Below, in pieces: positions 10,984 to 21,888 of a DNA stretch of 64,000 bases (positions are counted from its first letter, which is position 1; every line of letters begins with the position of its first letter). The notes beneath the pieces are model-generated. The model was given only the letters and a program-made list of their open reading frames with translations. It did not search any database and was not told where the DNA came from. The stretch lies in the NCBI RefSeq assembly GCF_051020765.1, contig NC_134932.1, forward strand, positions 2,728,001 to 2,792,000, written 5' to 3'. Source of the stretch: Lasioglossum baleicum (Eukaryota; Arthropoda; Insecta; Hymenoptera; Halictidae). The position numbers and the translations under genes are program-made.

Positions 10984-11514
10984 CAGTAAATGCTCGTTCG
11001 TTGCGAAGAATCTACTATGCGCTCGTTGCGACGTGCCTACCCACTCCACTGCCTGTCAACGCCGAGTCGGCCCCGAGTCGCTCCGCAGGACGGCGACGAC
11101 TGTCCCCGCGTCTCTTTCTTTCCTATACGCTCTTCTTCGTTGCGTTCGAAACTTTCATCGTCGATTAAACCACTAAATATTGGTCAAATTATATCGTGTT
11201 TGGTATCATTTTAATCAGAAAGATGCCAGAAATGAGTTAGTGAAAGTCCCACAAAAGCCTACTGGAAAATGAACAATTCCATCACTGCCATTACATACAT
11301 TGTAAGAACTCGCGGGCCTTTAAATTGTGCCGGCGACGGCGAAACACTTCGGTCACGCGATCCGTATTACACTCTGCCCTTCTCTATGTTCGGCTCTCTA
11401 TTGAAGTCTCGGTCGGCGTGTATCTAGACGCAGTCATAAATGAAAAAAGGCGTCCCTATTCGCTCGTTGCGAACTCAAACCCCAGGCCTTTTCGCAACGA
11501 ACGAGCATTTACTG
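10984..11514. mobile_element. 531-bp MITE with 24-bp terminal inverted repeats
   Basis: The left end CAGTAAATGCTCG... (24 bases, 10984-11007) is the exact reverse complement of 11491-11514. A TA dinucleotide flanks both ends (10982-10983, 11515-11516). TA duplication and a CAGTA start fit the Tc1/mariner/pogo group. No transposase is present, so it would need one in trans. Confidence 0.85.
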
Positions 11515-11516
11515 TA

Positions 11517-12030
11517 GTACAATATTGAAACAGTTATCGTCTTTTTTAGAGTGTCTTTAAATTTTTGTTCACTACTGTATATCGAAATGTAATAAGAAAA
11601 CTATAAAAACGAACACATTAGGAAGGCGTAAAAAATAAAATTTTTCAATTTAAGAATCATATTAAATACACGTAATGCGAATGGAGTATAAAATTTTTTA
11701 TTCGTGCTAATAAATGCTCCAAAATTGTGTTTTATCGGTAACATTGGGTGTTGACACTGAATGGTAACGGGGCGTTAGCACACCGATACCGACGGAAATG
11801 GGGCGTTAGCGCACCGATACCGACGGACATCAAAATGCATTGGGTGTCAGGTCTATTCCTATATCTCGTCGGTGGTTTGACCACTATTTTTCGTTCCCGG
11901 GACACCGGCGGCGTTGGTGTCGCTGCAGTTTTTGCGTGCGTATGCCTATCGCCCAGAAGCTATACGAGAGTCATTCTTTGCGATACATATACCAAAATTT
12001 TCGATGGTTTTATAAGATCTTTTATAAGAT
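11517..12030. other. Unassigned, with a 29-bp tandem duplication
   Basis: GGGCGTTAGC followed by ACACCGATACCGACGG is repeated with small changes between about 11768 and 11830. The inverted partner of 6745-6770 lies at 11846-11871. No gene seen. Confidence 0.4.
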
Positions 12031-12117
12031 AGTCGGTGGGCCAATCGGCTAAAGAGTTGGACTACCAAGCGGTAGACCGAGATTCGAATCCTGTTGGGGT
12101 AAACAGTTTTTTTCCAA
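12031..12117 (+). repeat. tRNA-like SINE head
   Basis: GGGCCAATCGGCTAAAGAG followed by TTGGACTACC resembles the A-box side of a serine/leucine-type tRNA. GATTCGAATCC is a near-consensus B box 35-40 bases further on, and a T-run follows at 12107. Acceptor and T stems do not pair, so it is not a functional tRNA gene. A degenerate tRNA-derived SINE with an internal Pol III promoter is the best reading. Confidence 0.45.
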
Positions 12118-12141
12118 CCGTCTTTCGCTTTTTATCTATAT

Positions 12142-13947
12142 TGTCACGTTAACCTTTTTCCGACGAGCGGTTTGACTCGCGGAAGCCGGTCAACTTTGGG
12201 CCTTGCAGGCGCTGAGACCAGGCCGCGGGCAAGCCGAGTACACGCGGTCCGCCCGAGACAAACGAGACTCGAGGATTCGACGGTTTCCTCACGACAAACG
12301 AAAGGTTCGGGCGCCAGGCACCGCAAGGATGCCACACGGAACGCGGAACAAGGCTCGAGCTCGGAGAAGCCGAGATCGAGAGTCGAATCTTCGAGACACG
12401 CGGATCGAAAACGACGTCGTGACTGGGCCAGATGGTTCGAACACGGGATGACTAGGACAGCCCTCTCGGCAGGACGGATCTCACAGGGAATCGAGTAATT
12501 CGACTACGATATGGTCTCGAGCTATTTATTGTAGCAGTCGTTAAATTACAAAATCTGCGGCCACGTGACCGCGGCCCGAGAGCCCGCGCTCTTCATACAA
12601 GATAGCGAGAAGGTGGTCGTTCGCCGCGCGGTTGTCTTACCGATTTTGCTCGCACGATACCGCTGACAATTACCGTGGTTTCGTTCGCAACGAACTTCGG
12701 AAACGCGAGGCGCAGATGATCGGCGAACTGCGAGACTGTCGCGATGACTTCCGCCCGTGATTCGCCCCGACGCGTACGCTAACGATTACGCGATCGAACG
12801 CCGACGAAAACCCTACGATGTTCGGCGAGAGACACAGGATTCGAGAAACGCGAAGAGACCGAAGAGATCACTCGCACGAAACGCGACTCCTCTTAGGACA
12901 CTCTTTCGCACGTAATTTAAAGACGAAAACTCTCAAAATAATCTCGAAATCTCAAAGCATTCCCGAAACGAACGCGAGCGAATTATCGAGGACGGAATGG
13001 GAAGCATTCGTCCTCTCGCGACGAAGGTCGAGCCGTCGCGCAACGAACTACCGAATGGATCACAAGTGCGGCTTACCGTTTCTCGTTTTCGATGCCCTTT
13101 TTCGGAACTGCTCTCGATAGAGCGTGAGGCACGGCCGGAGCGTAGGTGGACTTCATCTTAGACACCACGAAAACCTCCAACGGGCACTTCTCGGTTTCCC
13201 GACGCTAAGTTACAATTAGTTCGCAACGCGAGTGCAGAGCGCACGACATGCGATAACGAGAGCCAGCGCGACAGTGATCCATCGATTTTCGGCAATCTAG
13301 CGGATCGAACTCGGTTCCCCCCACTCGACCGCTTTTCCGAATTGCCTATGGCGTGTTTCCACGGCGTAACTCTACGGCACAGGAGCGTTCCCTCTTCGCG
13401 CCCTAGGGCCCCGGGCAATCACGAAATTGGTCAAGGAGCCTATCGCTCGACTTGACCAGCGGAGGGGCTTCCTCTTCTTGGCTACGAGGGCACCGACCCC
13501 GGGGTAGCTCTCCCTTGACGGGGCGAGACGGCGTCAGGTCTTCCAGTCCGTCACCTTGGACGAGATGTTTAAGAGAGCTACTGTCCTGGCGGCGCCTCCG
13601 GTTTGCTTGCCGAGTGTCCTCGCACCAAGCTCTAATTTCTCGAAACGGCCATTCGCTTTTCCGTCGGGCGCTTCCTGGCCTTGGGGCGATTGTTCATTTC
13701 CCGTGACAATTCGGACGGTCGGTGGTTCCTTCTGCGCGTTCCATATACGGCCCTGAAACTTGCCGTTCTCGGCACGCGCGACAGATGTCATTAGGAGGTC
13801 CTCGATAATATCGTGATCTCTTAAAGGAGCGCTCTCGAATCCTGTCTCGGTACGTGTCCCGTTAGAGGGCGGTCCGGTCCTTTATCGCTCTCGAAAATAT
13901 GCGCGGAATTAACGGAGAAGGGACGTCGCAAACGTTGCAACGTCACA
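12142..13947 (-). mobile_element. 3' LTR of the non-autonomous element
   Basis: Runs TGTCACG to CGTCACA on the plus strand, 1806 bp. The first ~500 bases differ from the other LTR at only about two positions, but the following ~500 differ by many substitutions and indels. Confidence 0.85.
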
Positions 13948-13968
13948 ACTCCCCCCCCCCCCTTAAAA
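13948..13968 (-). promoter_or_regulatory. Polypurine tract
   Basis: On the minus strand a run AAGGGGGGGGGGGG followed by AG directly precedes the 3' LTR, the expected start site for plus-strand DNA synthesis. As a G homopolymer its length may be inexact. Confidence 0.75.
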
Positions 13969-15915
13969 TGGACCGGACCGACACGGTTTCGTCGCCCCCG
14001 CGATCCGCGGCTCGACAGGTGAGAGAGCGTTCCTCCTTAAGAGATGTCCTTTACAAAACGGAGCCTTCACCACGAAGTGACAAACACGCCCTACAAATAC
14101 CCAACTCCTGCAATCGAAAAATCAAATTGTTCAGACCCGGTCTGGGTTTCGGACGAGAGGCGCGAGCGTCAGTTGACCTTTTCAGTTCTCGCAAACGGGA
14201 CTCGAATGCTCGTGTATCCCGGTCACGAGGGTGTACTCGTCAAGGGTCTACGATAGACCCTGAGCGTCACTGCCCTCGTCGGGGGTCGCTTGGCGGTTCT
14301 TCTCGCGGCGATAGCGAGTCGGCTGGTCAGCCGTCCTCTCCTGCGGCGGAACCGGGGTTAGGCGGTCGACGGGCAGCTCCGCTGGTTCCTACCCTGTCTC
14401 CCCCCTTGGTGGTAGCGGGGTTTAGCAATCGGTCGTCACCTCCTGCGGCGGTATCGGTGACAGTTACCTTCGACGTCCTTCCCCTCCGGGGCACTCGACT
14501 GGTATCCGATCGATGACACTTTTCCGCCGCGGTTTTTCGTGCGGCGGATTTACTACGCTTTGCCGCCTAAGAACGAAATCCCCCTCTAACAGGCGTGTCT
14601 CCTTCTGACGGAGGTCGTACCGTTTCGTTTTTCACCCCCCGAGAGGTGTTACCGTAAGGTCAACTGGCGGGTCTCGATTCGCATAGCGGCCCCGTGCCGG
14701 GCTCGGTTCTCGTCCGAAGTTCAAAACGCGAGCGAAGCTTGCAGTATTGTATGGTACGCGGTATTGTATGCGCAACGAAATGCGCCGTAACACCGGATTG
14801 AACAAGTGGCCGAAAACGCACGCCATTTCCGCATGCCCTCGTACGCCGATGTTGGTCCGAAATAATAGTCCGGAGGAGGATCGTTTTCCGTCGTTACCGT
14901 ATCTGGTCTTCTTAATTTCGGGGGTGTTAGTCCCGTCGATACTTGCAAGGTCTCTACGTTTGGATCGGTAGGAGGGGTCAGGGTCGGTTGTTAGGCCGGA
15001 CCCATCGTCCTCCACCCCCGGGTCCGTTTCGTAGGCGCTGTTATTCGACCCGTCCTCCTCCGACTGCGTCGACTTATCAATTTCTGCGACACCCGTTATG
15101 TCGGCCTGAATTTCGAATTTGTTTTCGCTAACGAGACGTTACTACGAGACTTCTCGACCCCAAGGTCTCTCGACCGCGCGGTGTTTACGCCGGGCGTCCG
15201 AGCGCTACCTTCCCCCCAATGTTTCGGTACTGTACGAAAACTGTTACTGGAAAGGCCAAACCGTCGTTGTCAACCGTAAATATTTTACCTACGCGGTATT
15301 TATCGTTCGCGACTTTGATTCGTACCATTCAATACAGAAGTCGCGGAATGCCAACAATACGGCTACCATTTCGGAGAGCGATCGCGCTCCCGTTCGAACA
15401 CAAACGGAATTACCTCCGAAAAAAAAAAATTTCCAAAATCAATCTGACCTTCCGATGAGGAACAGGGTAACGATTACTCGGTTGAAATTACCAACGGTCA
15501 CCAACGTTTGAAATTCCCGAGAAAATGTTTCCGAAACCGGAAGACGTACTTCCTGAATTGAATATAACCAATTCTACCATCTTAGATAATCTCAAACAAT
15601 ACAACACCACAACCGCTACTATCATGCTGGCTCGCCGGAATCTTCCTCTTTTACGAAGAACGCACGGAAAGCACGCAAAGCAACGGAACGTGGTTGTCCG
15701 TGGCCTCCGTTCGCTACGTTCGTGAGAGCAATCTCGCGCTTCGTTTTAATTTTCCCTTAATCGCTTATCCTGTGTCTCGCAATTCCCGTCGATTTTTATA
15801 ATCCCGCTCGAGCGATCACGGCGTGCCGGAAGATCGAACCGTGATCTGCCCTGTGAGAGTCTTTCGTCAACCCGTGCCTCTCTCCGTGTTCAGGGAAAAC
15901 CCTTTCGAGAGAGAG
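13969..15915 (-). other. Interior of the non-autonomous element, no gene found
   Basis: About 2 kb, GC-rich towards the left half. Open frames exist on both strands (for example 13899-14516 plus) but lack any domain or motif. I read it as packaging/priming sequence carried without proteins. Confidence 0.5.
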
Positions 15916-15933
15916 GTCCCTGTTCGGGCGCCA
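15916..15933 (-). promoter_or_regulatory. Primer binding site, full tRNA-Lys match
   Basis: Minus strand TGGCGCCCGAACAGGGAC is complementary to all 18 terminal bases of tRNA-Lys. Three bases (AAT) separate it from the 5' LTR. Confidence 0.9.
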
Positions 15934-15936
15934 ATT

Positions 15937-17750
15937 TGTCACGTTAACCTTTTTCCGACGAGCGGTTTGACTCGCGGAAGCCGGTCAACTTCGGGCCTTG
16001 CAGGCGCTGAGACCAGGCCGCGGGCAAGCCGAGTACACGCGGTCCGCCCGAGACAAACGAGACTCGAGGATTCGACGGTTTCCTCACGACAAACGAAAGG
16101 TTCGGGCGCCAGGCACCGCAAGGATGCCACACGGAACGCGGAACAAGGCTCGAGCTCGGAGAAGCCGAGATCGAGAGTCGAATCTTCGAGACACGCGGAT
16201 CGAAAACGACGTCGCGACTGGGCCAGATGGTTCGAACACGGGATGACTAGGACAGCCCTCTCGGCAGGACGGATCTCACAGGGAATCGAGTAATTCGACT
16301 ACGATATGGTCTCGAGCTATTTATTGTAGCAGTCGTTAAATTACAAAATCTGCGGCCACGTGACCGCGGCCCGAGAGCCCGCGCTCTTCATACAAGATAG
16401 CGAGAAGGTGGTCGTTCGCCGCGCGGTTGTCTTACCGATTTCGCTCGCGACGATACCGCTGACAATTACCGTCGTTTCGTTCACTGCGAACTTCGGAAAC
16501 GCGAGGCGCAGATGACCGGCGAGCTGCGAGACCGCCGCGATGACTTCCGCACGTGATTCGCCCCGACGCGTACGTTATCGATTACGCGATCGAACGCCGA
16601 CGGAAAGCATACGCGCCTCGCCAGGAGACACAGGATTCGAGAAACGCGAAGATATCGAATCGAATTACTCTCACGAACGCGACTCCTCGTAAGACACTTT
16701 TCCGCACGCAAGTTACAGAGGAAAACTCTCCCGAAATATTCACGAAAACCTCAAAGCAATCCGAGAGGAATGAGAGCGAATTATCGAGGACGGAACGGGA
16801 AGCGTTCGTCCTCGCACGACGAAGGTCGAGCCGGCGCGCAACGAAAATACCGAATGGATCACAAGTGCGACTTACCGTCTCTCGTGCTGTTGGTCGTTCC
16901 TATTCAATTGAACGGCTCCCGATAGAGCGTGCAGCAAGGCTAGGCCCGGGTGGACGTTGTCCTAGGCTCACGAGAGTCCTCACAGGACACTGTACTTTCT
17001 CGCGGCGCAACGATTATTCGGGTTTCGCACGATTGAGAAAAGGCGTCTACGTGTCGTTCGTACGATAGCCAGCGCGACAGTGATCCATCGATTTTCGGCC
17101 GCCTAGCGGATCGAACGCGGTTCCCCCCACTCAACTTCCTTTCCGAATTGCCTATGGCGTGTTTCCACGGCGTGAACTCTATGGCACAGGAGCGTACCCT
17201 CTTCGCGCCCTAGGGCCCCGGGCAATCACGAAATTGGTCAAGGAGCGTATCGCTCACTTGACCAGCGGAGGGGCTTCCTCTTCTTGTCTACGAGGGCACC
17301 GACCCCGGGGCAGCTCTCCCTTGATGGGGCGAGGCGGCGTCAGGATTTTCCGTCGGTCCGTATCGGACGAGATGTTCGAAAGCTGCTGTCCTGGCGGCGC
17401 CTCCGGTTTGCTTGCCGAGTGTCCTCGCACCAAGCTCTAATTTCTCGAAATCGGCCATTCGCTTTTCCGTCGGGCGCTTCCTGGCTGCGGGACGCTATTA
17501 TGTTCCCGTGGCAATTCGGAGGGTCGGTGGTTCCTCCTGCGCGTTCCCTATACGGCCCTGAAACTTGCCGTTCTCGGCACGCGCGACAGATGTCATTATG
17601 GGGTCCTCGATAATATCGGGATCTCTTAGAGGAGCGCTCTCGAATCCTGTCTCGGTACGTGTCCCGTTAGAGGGCGGTCCGGTCCTTTACCGTTCTCGAA
17701 CCTACGCGAAATCCCCGGAGAAGGGACGTCGCAAACGTTGCAACGTCACA
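15937..17750 (-). mobile_element. 5' LTR of the non-autonomous element
   Basis: 1814 bp with the same ends as its partner at 12142-13947. The internal TTCGGGCGCCA about 165 bases from the LTR edge repeats the primer-site complement inside the LTR. Confidence 0.85.
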
Positions 17751-18078
17751 GCGTATAGGAGAAAAATTAAGGACAGATTCGGAATCAGCGCACAAAACTC
17801 TATAAGAATGACCCAACAGTATATTGAAATCATAAAAAAAGTTGAAATTTGTTGGTTTGTTGTTATCATCCGCTTTTTTTGTCGTGGGAAGATTATTCGT
17901 TATGGAAGTTTTGATTACGAGTGAGAGAGTCGTTTCGTTTTGTTATATCGATCGTAACTGTTTTTATGGGGTGAAACATTTGTTATTTTGTTTCTGATTT
18001 GTGCCGAAACCTTCTTCATCGTGAAGAAGGTTTCTAATCAGTGATTTTAATGATATTTCATGAAAATGCAAGGCGATG
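17751..18078. other. Fragment of the TTAA foldback family, then unassigned
   Basis: From about 17753 to 17856 the sequence matches the terminal 100 bases of the foldback arms at 20760-20867 and 39765-39877. It directly abuts the LTR. No gene. Confidence 0.6.
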
Positions 18079-18333
18079 CACAGTGGGGTGTACGCCCAAT
18101 CTCAGCGGTCACAGCTAGTTTAAAATTCGCTCAATATGGAAACTGCTGTAACTTTGCTAAAATTTATCCAAATTTGATAAAAAAACAACCATTTTAAAGC
18201 TTGAGATTTCTACTTTTTGTACAGTGTGCCGTTTTTACTAAAACAGATGTTTTGAGTGTAAAAGTTGTCCATAAAGAGGAGCGTATCAGATTGTAAAGTT
18301 TGTAGCTATTTTTCAATAAAGACTGCGGATTAT

Positions 18334-18533
18334 AATCAACATTTTAACGTTATTCGTCTATTTTATGTACATTATCGAAAAGTGTAATCATTTACAATTA
18401 AAATATCTTTTTAAAATAGTTATTACAAAGAATAATCAATATTTTTACGATATTCGTCTATTTTATGTACAATATCGAAAAGTGTAATCATTTACAATTA
18501 AAATATCTTTTTAAAATACTCATTACAAAGAAT
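18334..18533. repeat. Two tandem copies of a 100-bp unit
   Basis: The stretch TATTCGTCTATTTTATGTAC recurs exactly 100 bases apart (18351 and 18451), and the flanking sequence repeats with a few changes. It is A/T-rich and lies inside the Transib element. Confidence 0.85.
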
Positions 18534-18821
18534 CCTGTTTTTTAAATATATAGCCATGGGGAGAAGTATGCATTTTCCATCCGCTTGTTCTTTGGTGATG
18601 CCGAGGCTCTGTAATACATTGTACTACGAGACCCATCGAAGGAACTGTTTATATTACGAACTCGCGAGATGTTTATATTACAGAGGAGATAAGCATTCGG
18701 CTAAAAACCTTTTCGTTCTGATTGAATTCAGTTGGAACCATTCTGTCAAAGAGTAACCTGTGCAGTGAGAGCTAGCAAAGTCTTTTCTAAAAAATTCCTA
18801 TATGTTATTTAAATTTTATGT

Positions 18822-19342
18822 GTGTACTGTTTTCTTATTTTAGTGTACATTACTAGAAACAATTTCACGTACACTATGGACACTGCAAAATTATATATTG
18901 AACTATATTCCTGGTACCCTATGTCACCCACCATGCATAAAATATTAATTCACGCACCATTATTTATTGAACATGCTATTTTACCCATTGGAAAACTATC
19001 AGAAGAAGCAGCCGAGGCAAGAAATAAACACTTCCGCCGTTACAGAGAAAATAATGCACGAAAATGTTCTAGGAAAGCATGCAATACAGATGTGCTCAAT
19101 AGACTCTTAATTACTTCCGATCCTCTAATATCCAGTACGAGAGAGATTAGAATAAAAAAATCAAACCCCTTTCTAAGCGAGACATTGCAATTGATTCTAC
19201 CTTCTCTGAACATCCATCAACTGAAGAAGGACAACGATCAGAAGAAGAAGAAGATCATAATGATGATGATGATGATAATGAAGAAGAAAAGGAAGAAGAA
19301 TGCGAAAAAGAAGGCGAAGAATTTTGTTCCGATGAAAATTAA
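18822..19342 (+). pseudogene. Transib transposase C-terminal region, frameshifted
   Basis: The plus frame contains YSWYPMSPTMHKILIH, LPIGKLSEEAAEARNKHFRR and CNTDVLNRLLITSDP. These follow the C-terminal catalytic part of Transib transposases. The SEE..EARNK segment corresponds to the region of RAG1 around its third catalytic residue (a Glu). The frame is open to 19364, but from about 19168 the homologous reading shifts by one base. In the shifted frame the protein ends in an acidic tail rich in Glu and Asp and stops at 19340-19342, as Transib-type proteins often do. The first two catalytic Asp residues and the N-terminal part are missing. The frame before about 18900 is probably not real coding sequence. 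Confidence 0.7.
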
Positions 19343-19796
19343 TAGAAACACAGAAACCTATTAAAAGGTATATTCTCATATATCTATTTTGCATCACCGA
19401 AATTAAATATCTTCATTAAATGATATATATACACATGTAATTTTTTCGATTTGTCAGCGTAAACTGACTGATTCAACTAAATACAATAAAAAAAATAGAG
19501 ACAAAATAATTCCTTAGTAAGTACTTACTTTACGATAGCGAATGCGAACATGCAGGATGTGAGAAATGCTGCGATATTCGCGCGCGCACGATGGCCATTT
19601 TTTCGTAAATCAACTATAAAACACGAAAGCAGACGAAAGCAGAAACAATTTTGCTTGCATCTTAATCCGAAGACTTCAAAGAATACAATGGCACAGAAAT
19701 GAGCACCGGGACGCACAAGGAAATATAACAAAATCATTACCAAAGTTTTAGAATCATCAAGAAAGTGACTCATCGTTGGTTATCTTTAAGTATTAA

Positions 19797-20867
19797 TAAC
19801 ACTGTCCAACAAATTTCAACTTTTTAAAAGTATTTCGATTCTCACTATGTGATTCTTATAGAGTTTTCCGCGCTGATTCCAAATCTGGTTTTAATTTTTT
19901 TCCTATACGTCCAGTTTTTGAGAAAATGGAGTTTAAAAAAAAAGACATATTTTTCAACTTTAAACAAATATTGCGATGTTATTATAAAAGATATTGAATT
20001 GTTCTTTACAGCAAAAGATTCTGTAGACTTTCCCGAATACAGTGATATCCAATATTAATACATTATGATTGTTTAAACATGTTTAAACAATGATTAAAGA
20101 CGGAGATGCACCACTTTTGCACCAATTTTTGCGGATATTTTCGAATTTATCTCAAAAAATAAGGGTCCAGCGAAAAATTAAACTATACCACGCGAAAGAG
20201 CAGACTTTTATCTTGAGAAACCCCCCTGTGAAGTTTGCATGGTCGACGTTTTCTTCGAACCAGAAAGCAAAATATCTTCGCCCGACATGAGTTGCCACCA
20301 GTGGCGCTCACTACCAGAACGGTCGTTCGCCGCTCCGTACCCGTCGCTGCGCCGTATCCCGTCCCGAGCGCCACTGGCGGAAACTCATGTCGGGCGAAGA
20401 TATTTTGCTTTCTGGTTCGAAAAAAACGTCGACCATGCAAACTTCACAGGAGGGTTTCTCAAGATAAAGGTCTGCTCTTTCGCGTGGTATAGTTCAATTT
20501 TTCGCTGGACCCTTATTTTTTGAGATAAATTCGAAAATATCAGCAAAAATTGGTGCAAAAGTGGTGCATCTCCGTCTTTAATCATTGTTTAAACATGTTT
20601 AAACAATCATAATGTATTAATATGGGATATCATTGTATTCGGGAAAGTCTACAGAATCTTTTGCTGTAAAGAACAATTCAATATCTTTTATAATAACATC
20701 ACAATATTTGTTTAAAGTTGAAAAATATGTCTTTTTTTAAAACTCCATTTTCTCAAAAACTGGACGTATAGGGAAAAAATTAAAACCAGATTCGGAATCA
20801 GCGCGGAAAACTCTACAAGAATCGCATAGTGGGAATCGAAATACTTTTTGGCTGTTGGACAGTGTAA
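19797..20867. mobile_element. Foldback element with ~500-bp inverted arms, TTAA flanks
   Basis: The left arm (from 19797) and right arm (to 20867) are near-perfect inverted copies meeting at a loop of only about 45 bases around 20320-20365. The ends read T(A/T)ACACTGTCCAAC. TTAA flanks both sides (19793-19796, 20868-20871). No transposase is encoded; short open frames in both arms are mirror images of each other. TTAA targets are typical of piggyBac, though the terminus does not start with CCC. Confidence 0.85.
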
Positions 20868-21203
20868 TTAAAAACATGTATATGGTACAAAAGTGAATTC
20901 CTCTTAAAAGTATACCCTATACTTAGCTAAAAAAACTTCTACCAAACAAGAATCTGTTAGTGTATGTAAATAAGGTAACAATTACTAACAGGTGAATTCG
21001 TTGAGAAATGAAAGCGGGTTAGCGGAACTTCAACTTCTGACAAATGTCAGTGCTTAATGCATACATGAATGGGAAAATGAATGATGGGAGATTGTTCCTC
21101 AGACATTCAACAAACTCAAGCCACAAAAATTTTACAATTTATCTAAAATTTTTGAAATTGAGTTATGACCGCTGAAATCGGGCAAAAACCCCACTGTGCG
21201 ATG

Positions 21204-21419
21204 TGTTGATTGGGCATTGCCGAACGTTGCAAAATCCATTCAAACACACCCTTGATGACTCGTCATCCTCCACGGCCGACTCGAGCAGCCTTCAGGTGAA
21301 AGGAGAGAGACAAAGAATGAAGTAATCGATGTTACTCCAGTAAACGGTCTGTCGTGATCGAGACACGCCAGTCATCCTTTCCCGTAGCGTATATGTATAT
21401 CTAGCTGATAGGCTATATT
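21204..21419. other. Unassigned, no gene seen
   Basis: About 215 bases of mixed composition between the Transib element and the next LTR. No repeats or coding features were recognised. Confidence 0.4.
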
Positions 21420-21856
21420 GTCCTACAATTTTATTGTATTATGTATAATATATGTAAGAGAAGAGATGTTAAATAGTTATTTTATTTCAGAAAAGAAAGC
21501 ACACACGACTTATATACAATTTAACAAACAGTGAATAAACATTAAATTCTTTAACCGTAAATCCGTATTTTATAAAACCTGACGTGTTCGTGTTTCCGGA
21601 GAAAAAGTGACGTCGTCGCGTGACGCGTCCTTTTATAAACTACTTGCTCGGATGTTTTATTTAACGAATCTTCTAGAAGACGTCTCGTATTTATTTATTG
21701 ATTATTTTTTATGTGTCGCGGTCGCAGTACCGCGGCACTCATGCACACACACGATTCACAAATACATATAATCGAAAACATAGAAATACACACTTCCTAC
21801 ACCACACACGATTCACACATACATACAATAGAAAATATACAAATCCACACTTCCTA
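21420..21856 (-). mobile_element. Putative 3' LTR of the next Gypsy element
   Basis: On the minus strand it begins TGTAGGAAGTG just after the integrase stop and a short purine-rich stretch (CAGGACGGCCGAC). The same CAGGACGGCCGA motif precedes the 3' LTR at 24284, supporting the boundary. The far end (near TGTCCTACA, 21420) is a guess. Confidence 0.45.
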
Positions 21857-21857
21857 C
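21740..21857. repeat. ~60-bp tandem duplication
   Basis: CACACACGATTCACA...CACACTTCCTACA occurs twice in succession with small changes, within the putative LTR. Confidence 0.75.
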
Positions 21858-21888
21858 AGTCGGCCGTCCTGAAAAAAAGCATATGGCT

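Larger units (their letters stand above)
12142..17750 (-). mobile_element. Non-autonomous LTR retrotransposon, minus strand
   Basis: Two LTRs of about 1.8 kb flank a 2.0 kb interior. A full 18-base tRNA-Lys binding site lies next to the right LTR and a purine tract (minus strand) next to the left LTR, so transcription runs right to left. The interior shows no capsid, protease, RT or integrase motif in any frame. Its longest minus-strand frame (15015-14632) is unrecognised. The LTRs belong to the TGTCACG...CGTCACA family seen at 3862 and 63275, whose autonomous members could supply proteins. I find no clear target duplication. Confidence 0.8.
18079..21198. mobile_element. Transib DNA transposon, decayed
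   Basis: The ends are CACAGTGGGG (18079) and its inverse (ending 21198), extended by an imperfect inverted match of about 35 bases (GCCC...TCAGCGGTCA on both sides). The 5-bp sequence CGATG flanks both ends exactly. CACWRTG ends and 5-bp GC-rich duplications are the hallmarks of Transib, the superfamily from which RAG1 and the V(D)J signal heptamer derive. The interior contains the C-terminal part of a matching transposase and a nested foldback at 19797-20867. Confidence 0.85.

Noticed and set aside
6745..11871. One 5-kb DNA transposon with inverted ends
   Set aside because: Only two short inverted matches (26 and 18 bp) were found and not at consistent distances; no transposase or duplication.
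12031..12117. Functional tRNA gene
   Set aside because: A and B boxes are recognisable but acceptor and T stems do not pair; better read as a SINE head.
13899..14516. 205-residue plus-strand open frame in the non-autonomous element
   Set aside because: It starts inside the LTR, crosses the purine tract, has no domain and lies against the direction of transcription; GC-rich sequence gives long chance frames.
12137..17755. Target duplication for the non-autonomous LTR element
   Set aside because: Left flank CTATAT and right flank GCGTATA do not match at the LTR borders.
20183..20585. Paired open frames repeated in both foldback loci (for example MIKDGDAPLL...)
   Set aside because: The frames mirror the inverted arms and recur only because the repeat does; no codon-level conservation or known motif is visible.
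21180..21198. RSS nonamer next to the CACAGTG heptamer (a GGTTTTTGC stretch)
   Set aside because: It directly abuts the heptamer and lies in the wrong orientation and spacing for a 12/23 signal, and the other end lacks it.
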